47,501 bases of DNA, from positions 1-47,501 of the IMG/VR virus record IMGVR_UViG_3300047472_000084, one strand, 5' to 3'. This stretch comes from a virus. Position numbers and translations under genes: made by a program. The stretch's first letter is position 1. The number at the start of each line of letters is the position of its first letter. A model generated the notes under the pieces. That model had not been told where the DNA came from. It saw only the letters and a program-made list of their open reading frames with translations, and ran no database searches. Of the stretch, positions 35,829 to 45,231 are shown piece by piece.

Positions 35829-36223
35829 TGGACACCCCGATCCTCTTCGGTGACGGCCGCCTCATCGTCCGTGATCGCCTCCGGCTCCTCATGCCGGACG
35901 TCACAGTGTCGACCCGCGACTTCCCGAACAACGACTCTCAGGCCCCTACAGTCCCGTACATCCAGGTCAAGTCGGACGGCTCGTCCCGGAACTCCACGCT
36001 CAACGGGCGAGACACGATCCGCTTCCTGTGCTATGGCGCGGACGATGGCCTCACCACGACCCTCGCGCGCCGCGCGGAGGCGCTGATCCTTGCCGACACC
36101 GGCGGGGAACTGCGCGGTTGCTCCTCACAGCAATCGACCTTCCCGACCTACGACCCCGACCTCGGGCGTCCGATGGCCTACTTCACTATCACGGCACGGC
36201 TCCGGCCGCGCAATCTCATCTAA
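35828..36223 (+). CDS. Tail terminator protein
   Basis: 131 residues starting MDTPILFGDGRLIVRDRLRL. DFPNNDSQAPTVPYIQVKSD and YFTITARLRPRN fit tail-terminator (gpU-like) proteins that cap the tube and join it to the head. Overlaps the previous stop (TAATG). Confidence 0.77.
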   Translation: MDTPILFGDGRLIVRDRLRLLMPDVTVSTRDFPNNDSQAPTVPYIQVKSDGSSRNSTLNGRDTIRFLCYGADDGLTTTLARRAEALILADTGGELRGCSSQQSTFPTYDPDLGRPMAYFTITARLRPRNLI

Positions 36224-36232
36224 GGAGAACCT

Positions 36233-36790
36233 GTGGCTGGAAACGCCGATAACACCTCCCTTTGGACCGGCGCGGACGTTTACACCGCTCCCAAGGGCAC
36301 CGCTGGTCCCACCGACCTGACTGCTGTCTGGCCCGTTGCCTGGAAGGCTCTCGGCCTTCTCGACGGTGGCGAAGGCTTCGTCGAGTCTCGTGACCAGACG
36401 ACCAACAACCACTACGCCTGGGGCGGCATCCTCTACCGCAAGTCGGTCTCGGAGCAGTCTCGAACGTTCGAGTTCACGGCGCTGGAGGACAACGACACCG
36501 TCTTCCTCCTCGCCAACCCCGGCTCGACGTCGACCACCGCCGCTGGTGTGCGCACGCGCACGTCCATCACCCCCAAGGCGGGCTTCCACTTCGCCCTCGG
36601 CCTCGAAACCCGTGATGGGGATCGCATCAAGCGCCGTGTCCTCCCGGACTGCGAGGTCGAAGAGATCGATGACATCACGGAGAACGAAGAGGACCCGACG
36701 GTCTACAAGTTCACTGTGACCGTGTACCCGAACGCCGACGGCGTCCTGTACACGACCATCGAGACCGACCCGTCCACCCTGGACGACTAA
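36233..36790 (+). CDS. Major tail protein
   Basis: 185 residues from GTG 36233 (AAGGAGAACCT upstream). DNTSLWTGADVYTAPKGTAG and the later beta pattern (SRTFEFTALEDNDTVFLLAN, YKFTVTVYPNADGVL) fit the tube-forming V protein. A GTTTACAC motif lies in the codons for VYT. The terminator-like hairpin after it suggests extra expression. Confidence 0.85.
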   Translation: MAGNADNTSLWTGADVYTAPKGTAGPTDLTAVWPVAWKALGLLDGGEGFVESRDQTTNNHYAWGGILYRKSVSEQSRTFEFTALEDNDTVFLLANPGSTSTTAAGVRTRTSITPKAGFHFALGLETRDGDRIKRRVLPDCEVEEIDDITENEEDPTVYKFTVTVYPNADGVLYTTIETDPSTLDD

Positions 36791-36796
36791 CAGACC

Positions 36797-36831
36797 GGCC
36801 GGGTAGTGCTCGCGTGGGGCGCTACCCGGCC
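36797..36831 (+). terminator. Hairpin after the major tail protein
   Basis: GGCCGGGTAG pairs perfectly with CTACCCGGCC across a 15-base loop. It is followed by CCTTCCCAC and no T-run. Partial terminator or stabiliser. Confidence 0.65.
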
Positions 36832-36876
36832 TCATCCCTTCCCACGCACTCCCACCCACGCTAAGGAGACCCTACC

Positions 36877-37131
36877 GTGACTGCCAAGGCAGAAGCCACC
36901 AACGCCCCCCTCGACTTCACCTTCGAGAACACCAAGTACCAGATCCTTCCGACCAACGAGTGGCCCTTCGAGGCCCTGGAGGCCATGGAGGACGGCAAGG
37001 TGCTCACCATCCTCCGTCACGTCCTCGTCGGTGATGGATACAAGACGTTTGCCGCGACCAAGCCCAACGTGGGCCGGGTCACCGCGTTCTACGAGGACGC
37101 ACAGAAGGTACTCGGTATCGCGGGAAACTGA
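36877..37131 (+). CDS. Tail assembly chaperone, short form
   Basis: 84 residues from GTG 36877 (AAGGAGACCCTACC upstream), starting MTAKAEATNAPLDFTFENTK. This is the gpG-like half; about 208 residues result when ribosomes shift at 37122. It lies between the tube and tape-measure genes, the invariant place of this gene pair. It coats the tape measure during assembly. Confidence 0.85.
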   Translation: MTAKAEATNAPLDFTFENTKYQILPTNEWPFEALEAMEDGKVLTILRHVLVGDGYKTFAATKPNVGRVTAFYEDAQKVLGIAGN

Positions 37132-37502
37132 CGCTGCTCGCCGCGCTTCTCCGCGAGGCATCTGACGAAGTAGAGGCTGACCTCCAGCGCTACTACCAGG
37201 TGGACCTCGCGGAGTTGTGGCGCGGCGGGCTCTCGGTCCGGCGTCTCAGCGTGCTCATCTCACACCTGCCCGAGGGCAGCGCGGTATGGAGCAAGCGCTC
37301 GGACATCCCCCGCGGATGGACCACCCAGTCGTGGCTCATGGCCGACCTGTTCCAGGCGATGTCCGGCGAGGCGCACCCTGCTCGTCCCAAGCCTGGCTCC
37401 GGTAACGCCGAGGCCCGCAAGTTCAACCGCACCGCCGCACTCCTCGACCACAAGCGTCGCATGGCAGAGCGCGAAGCCCTCCTCACGGAGGCTCAACCCT
37501 AG
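36877..37502 (+). CDS. Tail assembly chaperone, frameshifted long form
   Basis: The G-T fusion of about 208 residues made by a -1 shift at GGGAAAC: 84 residues in the first frame, then 124 encoded by 37128-37502. The second part has DLAELWRGGLSVRRLSVLIS and RKFNRTAALLDHKRRMAERE, typical of gpT-type domains that bind the tape measure. The second frame has no good start of its own. Confidence 0.82.
37122..37128 (+). other. -1 ribosomal frameshift site GGGAAAC
   Basis: GGGAAAC fits X_XXY_YYZ in the short chaperone's frame (G-GGA-AAC) and is followed at once by its TGA. Slipping back one base moves into the second frame, giving LTLLAALLREASDEVEAD and on into the T half. Confidence 0.85.
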
Positions 37503-37510
37503 GAGCGCGA

Positions 37511-40018
37511 ATGGCCGTTGTCGGTTACGCTACCATCCAACTCATCCCCTCCCTCCAGGGGTTCGCAGGGGCCGTCAACTCCCAACTGACTCCGGCCGCC
37601 AACAAGGCGGGCTCCACCGCGGGTAAGTCCTCCGGCGGCCTGTTCTCTGGCGGCTTCATCGGTGCGGTCACCAAGATCGCCTCGGCGGCGGGTATCTACT
37701 CGGCCATCTCCGGCATCGCTAGCGGCTTCTCCAACGCCATCAAGACCGGCCTCCAGGGCAACGCTAACCTCCAAGCATACTCCATCTCCTTCGAGACCCT
37801 GCTCGGCTCTGCCAGCAAGGCCAAGGACATGATCTCGGAACTCTACACGTTCGCCGCGGCAACGCCGTTCGACGTGGAGGGTTCCGTCGTCGGCGCCCAG
37901 AAACTCCTCGGCGTGGGAGTCGCGGCCAAGGACATCATCCCGACCCTGACCACCCTCGGTGACGCCGTCGGTGCGCTCGGTGGAGGCACGGAACAGTTCA
38001 ACGCCGTTCTCCTCGCGTACAGCCAGATCATGGCGCGTGGCAAGGTCTCGACGCAGGATCTCTACCAGATCTCCAACACCGGTATCCCGATCTTCCAACT
38101 GCTCTCCCAGGCACTCGGCAAGCCCGTCGGGGAGATCCAGAAACTGATCGAGACCGGCAACCTGGCGTCTAAGGACGTCCTGCCCCAACTGCTCAAGGTC
38201 ATGAACCAGGACTACGGCGGGGCTATGTCCAAGCAGGCGGCTACGCTCGGCGGGCTCTGGTCGACGTTCAAGGACACGCTCACCCAGACGCTCACCACGG
38301 CCCTCCAGCCGACGGCTGCGTTCCTCCAGGGCGTACTTCCCGGCGCTACTACGGCGGCATCCGGTGCCATCCTTGGCCTCGCCAAGGGTGTCGGCGCTAT
38401 CGGCGGAGTGTTCAAGGCCGTCTTCACCAGCGACACGTTCATGGCGTTTGTCAACCCCATCGTCACGATGGTAAAGACCATCGGTAACGCACTCGCTCCG
38501 CTGGGCGCGCAGTTCGGCAAGGCATTCGATTCTATCGGCGGCTCGCTCTCTGGCGTGCTCCCGCTGTTCACGCCGTTCTCGACCCTGCTCTCCTCGATGC
38601 TCCCGCTCGTGACCCCACTGGTCTCCCTCATCGGCGGGGCCCTGGCGGACGCGTTCGGCATCGTCGCCAAGGTGCTCGTTGCACTGGAGCCGGTGGGTCA
38701 GACCTTCGGCCGACTCTTGACCGCCCTTGGAACTACCCTGACGGGTGCGCTCCTCCCGGTGTTCCGGCAGATCATTCCGGCGATCCAACCGCTCCTGGAC
38801 ATGTTCATCAGTATGGCCTCAACGGTTATCCCCCCGCTGGCCACGGCGTTCAACCAGATCGTCAGCGCAGTGGGCGGCGCGTTCCTCCAGGTGTTTACAC
38901 AACTGTCGAGCGTTGTCTTCCCGCTGTTCGTCTCGGTTCTCCAGACGATCATCCCAGTCATCATGCAGGTCGTACAGGCGATCATCCCGTTTGTCACGAC
39001 GCTGGTCTCCCAACTGGCGCCTGTGTTCGTGCAACTGATCACTACGCTCCTCCCGCCGATCATGAGCCTGTTCAACGCGCTCGTGCCGATCCTCCAGGCG
39101 ATCATCCCGCCGGTGCTCAGCATCGTCTCGACGATTGCAGGCTTGCTCCTGCCGATCTTCCAGGCTATCATGCCGGTCATCTCGGCGGTCGTCAACGCCG
39201 TGGTACCGATCATCAAGTCCCTCGCTACCATCATCGCGGGGGTCGTGAACATCATCACGGGTCTGCTGACGGGTAACTTCTCGCAGGCATGGAAGGGCGC
39301 CCAGCAGGTCGTTTCCGGTGTCTGGGGCGTAATCAAGGGCGTCGTCGTCGGCGCTGTGAACATCATCAAGGCTGCCATCACCGCTGCCCTCAGCATCATC
39401 AAGACGGTGTGGAACGCCACCTGGACAATCGTCGGCACGGCGCTCAAGGCAGCGTGGGACGCGGCAGTCGCCGTCGTCAAGACAGGCGTCGACCTCGTAC
39501 TGGGTGCCGTCCGCGGCATCAAGAGCAAGGTTGCCGACTTCTTCAACGGCGCTGGCTCCTGGCTCCTGAACTCTGGTAAGGCACTCGTCGAGGGGTTCAT
39601 CAAGGGTATCACGAACGCCGCGGGCGCGGTCGGCGACGCGGTCGGCAAGGTCGTCCAGAAGGCCCGTGACTTCTTCCCGTTCTCCCCGGCTAAGACCGGA
39701 CCGTTCTCGGGCAAGGGCTGGACGCTTTACTCCGGCCGCTCCCTGGTCGATGGCTTCGCTGACGGCATCGGGGACCGCACCGGCGCACTCCGCAAGGTAA
39801 TGGACAACACGTTCTCGACGCCTGACGTCGCAGCCGTGGACGTCAGCACCACCGCGGGTAAGGGCGTCTCCGGGGCGCTCTCCGACGTGTCCACGGCGCT
39901 GTCCACTAAGGGCGGCGCCTACATCGGCGCGGTCAACTTCCAGGGCTCGGACACGAACGCCGCGATGGTAGGGGACCTCAACTTCTACCTGCGCAACTAC
40001 GCCCGAGGAGGCCGCTAA
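37511..40018 (+). CDS. Tape measure protein
   Basis: 835 residues from ATG 37511 (AGGAGCGCG upstream). The N-terminal third has the phage tape-measure core (AYSISFETLLGSASKAKDMI, YQISNTGIPIFQLLSQALGK). The middle consists of hydrophobic helices with repeated LLP/IIP patterns. The C-terminus has FFPFSPAKTGPFSGKGWTLY, a motif common in actinophage tape measures. At about 0.15 nm per residue, a tail near 125 nm is expected. A GTTTACAC site lies at 38893. Confidence 0.92.
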   Translation: MAVVGYATIQLIPSLQGFAGAVNSQLTPAANKAGSTAGKSSGGLFSGGFIGAVTKIASAAGIYSAISGIASGFSNAIKTGLQGNANLQAYSISFETLLGSASKAKDMISELYTFAAATPFDVEGSVVGAQKLLGVGVAAKDIIPTLTTLGDAVGALGGGTEQFNAVLLAYSQIMARGKVSTQDLYQISNTGIPIFQLLSQALGKPVGEIQKLIETGNLASKDVLPQLLKVMNQDYGGAMSKQAATLGGLWSTFKDTLTQTLTTALQPTAAFLQGVLPGATTAASGAILGLAKGVGAIGGVFKAVFTSDTFMAFVNPIVTMVKTIGNALAPLGAQFGKAFDSIGGSLSGVLPLFTPFSTLLSSMLPLVTPLVSLIGGALADAFGIVAKVLVALEPVGQTFGRLLTALGTTLTGALLPVFRQIIPAIQPLLDMFISMASTVIPPLATAFNQIVSAVGGAFLQVFTQLSSVVFPLFVSVLQTIIPVIMQVVQAIIPFVTTLVSQLAPVFVQLITTLLPPIMSLFNALVPILQAIIPPVLSIVSTIAGLLLPIFQAIMPVISAVVNAVVPIIKSLATIIAGVVNIITGLLTGNFSQAWKGAQQVVSGVWGVIKGVVVGAVNIIKAAITAALSIIKTVWNATWTIVGTALKAAWDAAVAVVKTGVDLVLGAVRGIKSKVADFFNGAGSWLLNSGKALVEGFIKGITNAAGAVGDAVGKVVQKARDFFPFSPAKTGPFSGKGWTLYSGRSLVDGFADGIGDRTGALRKVMDNTFSTPDVAAVDVSTTAGKGVSGALSDVSTALSTKGGAYIGAVNFQGSDTNAAMVGDLNFYLRNYARGGR

Positions 40019-40891
40019 GTGCTCACCGACTGGCGCCTGTCGTACGGGAGCACGAACTTCGCATTTGGCACTATCGCCTCGAAGTTCGTGTTCCCGCAGG
40101 ACGGGCCCCCCGCCATCAGCAACGTCACCATCGACGACGAGGACGCAACGCGCCCCCGCGGCGATGGGACGCTGTTCGGCCAGGACTACCACAGCGGCAC
40201 CACGATCACCTTCGACATCGAAGTGAACGGCGCCGACGAGACCGAGTCCTGGTCCCTCTACCAGCAACTCATGAACGCCTGGCGAGCCGATTCCGTCCGC
40301 TCCGTCGCGGGTGCGACTGCCACGCTGACCTCGCACACGGGCCGCATCACCTACGGCCGACCCCGGCGGATCCAGCCGAAACTCGACCTCACCCCGTTCG
40401 GCATCACCGCCGTCACCTGTGACTTCGAGACGGCGGACGACCTGTGGTACGGCCCCTCGCAGTTCGCTACGGTGAAACTGGTGCCGGATCTCGGCGGCGG
40501 TCTCGTGGCCCCGCTGGCTTCGCCGCTGTCAACCACGGCAACCTCGGACCGCTCGCAGACCTTCGAGGTCGACGGGCTCTTGCCGGTCTGGCCGGTCATC
40601 ACGATCAACGGCCCCATCGCCAACCCGTCCATCGAGGTCGTCGGCGTGTTCAAGATGACGTTCAACACCACCCTGGCCTACGACCAGAAACTCGTCATCG
40701 ACACCCGGCCCTGGGCCCGTTCGATCAAGCGCAACAGCGCGAGCATCGCCGGAACCCTCGACCCGCGGACGAACCGCCTCTCCGAGGCTGCGATCCCGCC
40801 GGGCACCTACAACCTCTCGCTGCGTGGCACCTCCGCTACCGGCACTCCCCAGGCGCAACTCACCTGGCGGAACGCATACCCAACGATGTAA
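40019..40891 (+). CDS. Distal tail protein (Dit-like)
   Basis: 290 residues from GTG 40019 immediately after the tape-measure stop. LTDWRLSYGSTNFAFGTIAS, TFDIEVNGADETESWSLYQQ and RRIQPKLDLTPFGITAVTCD are like the Dit domain that forms the tail-tip hub. C-terminal beta-sandwich follows. Confidence 0.82.
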   Translation: MLTDWRLSYGSTNFAFGTIASKFVFPQDGPPAISNVTIDDEDATRPRGDGTLFGQDYHSGTTITFDIEVNGADETESWSLYQQLMNAWRADSVRSVAGATATLTSHTGRITYGRPRRIQPKLDLTPFGITAVTCDFETADDLWYGPSQFATVKLVPDLGGGLVAPLASPLSTTATSDRSQTFEVDGLLPVWPVITINGPIANPSIEVVGVFKMTFNTTLAYDQKLVIDTRPWARSIKRNSASIAGTLDPRTNRLSEAAIPPGTYNLSLRGTSATGTPQAQLTWRNAYPTM

Positions 40892-40901
40892 GGAGCCACC
40901 T

Positions 40902-41897
40902 GTGGCATTCGATCCGGTCCCGTGGTTCGTCGGCGGAGGTGCACAGCACTCTCCCGAGGTCGCACGCACCCTGGCCTACGCGGCCACCGGCGGCGCTGAG
41001 GGCGTCGTCACTCCGGGCGACCTCAAGGTCACCCCGACGTCCGTCCCGGGCAACAAGGTCCAGGTCGCGGACGGCGCAGCGCTGATCCTCAACCGCGCAG
41101 CCGCGTCCGACAACCAGACCTACGTCGCGCGCATGAGCACGGCCGACCAGGTCGCCATCGCGGCAACCACCTCCAGCGGCGGCCGTACCGACCTCATCGT
41201 CGCGCAGATCGAGGACCCCTGGCTCTCCGGCGAGCCCTGGCAGGATCCGGTAGACCCGACCGTTGGACCGTACGTGTTTACACGCGTGATCTCGAACGTC
41301 CCGGCAGGCACCACTCGCCTCCAGGACGTCTCGGGCTACGCGGGTCGCACGGCTGTCACGCTCGCTCGCGTCACCATCCCAGCGTCCACCGCGACGATCA
41401 CCGCGTCCATGATCACCGACCTGCGTACCCTCGCTCGTCCCCGCTCGCAGCGGATCGTCGCCAAGGGCACCATGGCGGCTCAGACGCTGACGATCTCGAC
41501 CGGCTGGCAGAACTTCCCGCAGAACCCCATCACGAACATCCAGGTCCCCACGTGGGCGACCCACGCGACCATCGTGATGAACAGCACGCTCCGCTACCTC
41601 AGCGGCAACGCAGCGGGTAACCTCCAGTCCTTCCTCGGGCCGGTGAACCAGTTCGACGACACCACCCTCTACGGCGACCAGTACCTCGACACCACCGTCG
41701 TCGGCGGCGAGTACCGACAGCCCATGATGAACCCGTCAGACGGCTACTGGGCCATCCCGGCGTCCATGCGTGGCACCACCGTCGCGCTGTCCAGCCGGTT
41801 CAAGGGCGCCAGCACGGCGACCAACGGGGCCCAGATCCGAACCGGCGACGGCGACTACTACTTCGCCGACATCACCTTTGTGGAGCGTACAGTCTAA
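40902..41897 (+). CDS. Minor tail (baseplate) protein
   Basis: 331 residues from GTG 40902 (AAGGAGCCACCT upstream), starting VAFDPVPWFVGGGAQHSPEV. ADGAALILNRAAASDNQTYV and VSGYAGRTAVTLARVTIPAS are shared with baseplate/minor tail proteins of actinophages. The C-terminal half is beta-rich, possibly a receptor-facing domain. A GTTTACAC site at 41276 uses rare TTT-ACA codons. Confidence 0.78.
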   Translation: MAFDPVPWFVGGGAQHSPEVARTLAYAATGGAEGVVTPGDLKVTPTSVPGNKVQVADGAALILNRAAASDNQTYVARMSTADQVAIAATTSSGGRTDLIVAQIEDPWLSGEPWQDPVDPTVGPYVFTRVISNVPAGTTRLQDVSGYAGRTAVTLARVTIPASTATITASMITDLRTLARPRSQRIVAKGTMAAQTLTISTGWQNFPQNPITNIQVPTWATHATIVMNSTLRYLSGNAAGNLQSFLGPVNQFDDTTLYGDQYLDTTVVGGEYRQPMMNPSDGYWAIPASMRGTTVALSSRFKGASTATNGAQIRTGDGDYYFADITFVERTV

Positions 41898-43354
41898 TGA
41901 CCAAGTGGCGGTACATCGCGCAGCGCGCAACGACAGGGCAGATCCTGGAACTCGAAGTCCCGTTCCTGACCCGAAGCGAACTGACGTGGTCACTCTCCGC
42001 CGCAGGCTCGCTCAAGGGCACGGTCTCCCCTCAGACTGGGGCGCTCACCGCAATGGATGGGCGCCCCATGTTCGAGGAGTGGAACACGCTCCTCTACGCC
42101 GAGGCGGACGGTCAGATCCGCTGGGGCGGCATCGTCATCTCCTCAGAGGCCACGGGATCCACCTGGAGCATCGAGGCGGCCACCTTCGCCACCTACCCCG
42201 CGGGCATGCCGTACCTCGGCGAATACTACGGGGCAGAGGTCGACGTCGCTGACGTCATCCGCGAGATCTGGTCGCACCTCCAGTCGTTCGACACGGGCGA
42301 CCTCGGCGTGCAGGTCACGGGCACCACCGGCGTCACCGTAGGTAGCCACTCGGAGGACGCCGCCAACGCAGCGACCGCCGCGTACAACGCTGCCTACAAG
42401 ACCTACACGACCGAGCGTGACAAGTACACCGCGCTCCGTGCCACGGCGACCGCGCTGAGCAAGACGAAGTCCGACAAGATCGCCACTCGCACCACGGCCT
42501 CCAAGAACCTCACGGCTGCCAAGGCGATCAAGCCCAAGAACCAGACGGCCATCAACAACGCACAGGCAGCCTACAACACTGCGAACGCCGCCGTCACCAC
42601 CGCGACGAACAACTACGCCGCTGCCGACGCCGCTGCCGACGCACAGGCCAAGGTCCGCGACGCGGCCAAGGTCAAGTCCGACAACGCCAGCGATGCCAAG
42701 AAGAAGGCCCTCGACGTCCAGAAGGACGACGGCGGCGCCTACAAACTGCTCTGGTGGGAAGCCCCGGACTGCGGAGCGAAGATCAAGGATCTCGCCTCCT
42801 CGACCCCGTTCGACTACACCGAGATCCACTCCTGGAACTCGGACAAGACCGGCATCGACCACACCATCCAGGTCCAGTACCCGCGTGCTGGCCGACGCCG
42901 CGACGACCTCGCGTTCATCATGGGCGACAACGTCACCCTCGTGCCGACCGCGAAGTCCAACGGCGACGACTACGCCAACACGATCTTCGGCCTCGGCAAC
43001 GGCGAGGGTGAGGCGATGATCCACACCACCTCCGCGGTCAACGACGGCCGTCTCCGCCGTGTAAACGTCCTGAGCAACAAGGACACGAAGCAACTCTCAC
43101 TGCTCCAGGCCCAGGCTCGCCAGGCGCTCCTCCAGGCCGTCGCCAACCTGACCATCGACCAGATCTCCGTCAAGGACCACCCGAACGCCATTATCGGCTC
43201 GTGGGCCCTCGGCGACGACATCCTCGTCCAAGCCGACCTCCCCTGGCTCGGGCGTCTCAGCATCTGGCACCGCATCGTCTCCTGGTCGCTCACCTCGGAC
43301 TCCACTGCGACGCTCAAGTTGGAGCGAACGGACTCCTTCACCTACGGAAAGTAG
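41897..43354 (+). CDS. Minor tail protein with inserted coiled coil
   Basis: 485 residues. N- and C-terminal parts resemble tail-tip proteins of the Gp37-like (ReqiPepy6-type) group (TGQILELEVPFLTRSELTWS; NAIIGSWALGDDILVQADLP). Between them residues ~150-280 are a long Ala/Lys/Thr coiled coil, unusual in length, which would protrude from the hub. A reverse GTTTACAC site lies at 43059. ATG overlaps the previous TAA. Confidence 0.77.
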   Translation: MTKWRYIAQRATTGQILELEVPFLTRSELTWSLSAAGSLKGTVSPQTGALTAMDGRPMFEEWNTLLYAEADGQIRWGGIVISSEATGSTWSIEAATFATYPAGMPYLGEYYGAEVDVADVIREIWSHLQSFDTGDLGVQVTGTTGVTVGSHSEDAANAATAAYNAAYKTYTTERDKYTALRATATALSKTKSDKIATRTTASKNLTAAKAIKPKNQTAINNAQAAYNTANAAVTTATNNYAAADAAADAQAKVRDAAKVKSDNASDAKKKALDVQKDDGGAYKLLWWEAPDCGAKIKDLASSTPFDYTEIHSWNSDKTGIDHTIQVQYPRAGRRRDDLAFIMGDNVTLVPTAKSNGDDYANTIFGLGNGEGEAMIHTTSAVNDGRLRRVNVLSNKDTKQLSLLQAQARQALLQAVANLTIDQISVKDHPNAIIGSWALGDDILVQADLPWLGRLSIWHRIVSWSLTSDSTATLKLERTDSFTYGK

Positions 43355-43360
43355 ACCCAC

Positions 43361-45220
43361 GTGACTGAAATCGAAGACCTTGCGAAGCAGATCGCAGATC
43401 TCAAGTCGCAGGTCTCCATCCTCACGCGCACCAGCGGTATCGCCAACACCTCCCTCACTCAGGGCGGCGAAACCACGAACATCGCCGACGCGGTCGGGTT
43501 CGCCCAGCAGATCCCGGACTTCCTCCCCGGCCTCGAAGACCTGCTCGCCGCCAACGAGGACGCCATCGCGGCCAACGCTATCGCTGTCCAGGAGGCCACG
43601 GACGCCGCGGCACAGGCAGCCCTCGATGGGGTGGCCGCGGGGGAACTCGCCTCCGACGCCGCCGCGGATGCCCTGGAGAAGGCACAGGAAGCCCTCGACG
43701 CCGCCGCTGCGGCTGGGGGTGGCGCCACCTACTCGGGAGCGGCCCCCGCCGTCGGCACTCCCGGCGTGGAGGGTCAGCAGTGGTTCGTGTGGGACTCGGG
43801 CTACAACATCACCGACTACTACGTGTACGACGCGGAGACCTCGGCCTGGGTAAAGACGGTCATCACGGACGCCGTGCTCGGCAACCTGGACGCGGGGTCC
43901 ATCACCTCCGGCTTCCTCGGGGCCGACCGCATCGCTGCGGCATCCCTCACCGCTGCCGTGCTCGCTGCGGACACCCTCACCTCGCGTGAGATCGGCGCAG
44001 ATGCCATCCTGGCCCGTAACATCAAGGCGCTGGAGATCACGGCCGACAAGATCGCTGCCGCCACGATCACCGGTGACAAGATGGTCGCCGACACGGTCAC
44101 AGCCCGCGAGATCAAGGCCGGAACGATCACCGCGAACGAGATCGCCGCGGGCTCCATCACCGCCACCGAGATCAACCTCGATTCGCTGAACGGTAAGACC
44201 ATCACCGGCGCCACCATCCGGTCAGCCGCGTCCGGCCAGCGACTCGAAATGCTCGGCACCCGTATCGACGTGTACTCGACCCTGAGCACCAAGGCCGCCG
44301 GAAGCATCTACGGCTACGCCGACGGCACGTTCTCGACGATCACGATTGCCAACAACTACACCACGACGCCCACCACCGCTGCGTTCACTGTCCCTCGTAA
44401 CCCCAACGCGGGGGCGGCAACGGGGGCGGTCGCGCTGTCCCGGCCCTGCAACCTGGTCCTGTCGCACGGAATCATCGCACCGACGGTCCATTTCGGGCAA
44501 CTCACCGTCGACGGTGTGGACACCCCCGTCATCGACGCCACTTCTGGCTCCGTGCTCATGCGTAGCGACTCGATCACTTGGGGGTACAGCGCCGCCCGTA
44601 CAGAAGTGCTCGGTAAGGGTGGCCCTAACCGCGATCAGAACCGCCCGCGACTGACGGCCTCTGAACTGTATTACACGTACAGCGGATCCCCCGCGACCGT
44701 GCTGCCTGTGATGACGGCGTCGACAGATACCAGTTACACGACGCCCGACGTGACTATCACCGCACGAGACTTCCAGCGTCGAGACGGCACCTCTGTGGTT
44801 CCCTCGAACAATCACATCGAGTTCACTCGTACGCAGAGCGTCTCCACCGCGTCTGCCACCTTCATCACGAGTTGGCTCGTGGACACGGGTAACTCGTCAA
44901 ACACCTCCATCGTCACAGCAACGGGTAACGCCCTTCGCCTGAACAAGGTCGGTGTGTACTCCGTCGACATCTTCCTGGTCATCCCAACCACCACGGGAAA
45001 TCTGCAAGGACGTAACTTCCTCCAGATTCAGACGGGAGCCACGATGGACGACACCCGTCTGGCCCGAGTGGGAAATGCGGGAGAAGACGTCATTGCGGCG
45101 TCGGTGTCGAATGTATTCAATCCCACGGCCAACGGCACTTATCTCCGAATCGCAACCTATCAGACCTCAGGATCCACGCAGGCAATGCAGTTGTCAGCGC
45201 GCGTCACCCTACTGGGCTAA
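43361..45220 (+). CDS. Large minor tail protein / tail-tip fibre
   Basis: 619 residues from GTG 43361. N-terminal coiled coil (EDLAKQIADLKSQVSILTRT), Ala-rich helix, then from ~170 repeats of the pattern ITADKIAAATITGDKMVADT and AREIKAGTITANEIAAGSIT, which are beta-helix turns typical of central tail fibres. The C-terminal ~150 residues change to lower-GC codons and form a beta-sandwich-type domain, a likely host-binding tip. Confidence 0.8.
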   Translation: MTEIEDLAKQIADLKSQVSILTRTSGIANTSLTQGGETTNIADAVGFAQQIPDFLPGLEDLLAANEDAIAANAIAVQEATDAAAQAALDGVAAGELASDAAADALEKAQEALDAAAAAGGGATYSGAAPAVGTPGVEGQQWFVWDSGYNITDYYVYDAETSAWVKTVITDAVLGNLDAGSITSGFLGADRIAAASLTAAVLAADTLTSREIGADAILARNIKALEITADKIAAATITGDKMVADTVTAREIKAGTITANEIAAGSITATEINLDSLNGKTITGATIRSAASGQRLEMLGTRIDVYSTLSTKAAGSIYGYADGTFSTITIANNYTTTPTTAAFTVPRNPNAGAATGAVALSRPCNLVLSHGIIAPTVHFGQLTVDGVDTPVIDATSGSVLMRSDSITWGYSAARTEVLGKGGPNRDQNRPRLTASELYYTYSGSPATVLPVMTASTDTSYTTPDVTITARDFQRRDGTSVVPSNNHIEFTRTQSVSTASATFITSWLVDTGNSSNTSIVTATGNALRLNKVGVYSVDIFLVIPTTTGNLQGRNFLQIQTGATMDDTRLARVGNAGEDVIAASVSNVFNPTANGTYLRIATYQTSGSTQAMQLSARVTLLG

Positions 45221-45231
45221 GGAGGCCCCAC

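Larger units (their letters stand above)
2758..43066. repeat. Dispersed 8-mer GTTTACAC, at least 17 exact copies
   Basis: Forward copies start at 2758, 5885, 7211, 12343, 21885, 24535, 26334, 29131, 31252, 33022, 36278, 38893 and 41276. Reverse copies (GTGTAAAC) start at 9506, 17241, 19570 and 43059. One-mismatch versions at 13738 and 46223 fall in the longest gaps. The base before is usually C. Fourteen copies are inside genes in three different reading phases (GTT-TAC-AC, TTT-ACA-C, GTA-AAC), so the DNA word, not a peptide, is conserved. Three are intergenic (24535, 26334, 33022). Confidence 0.85.
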
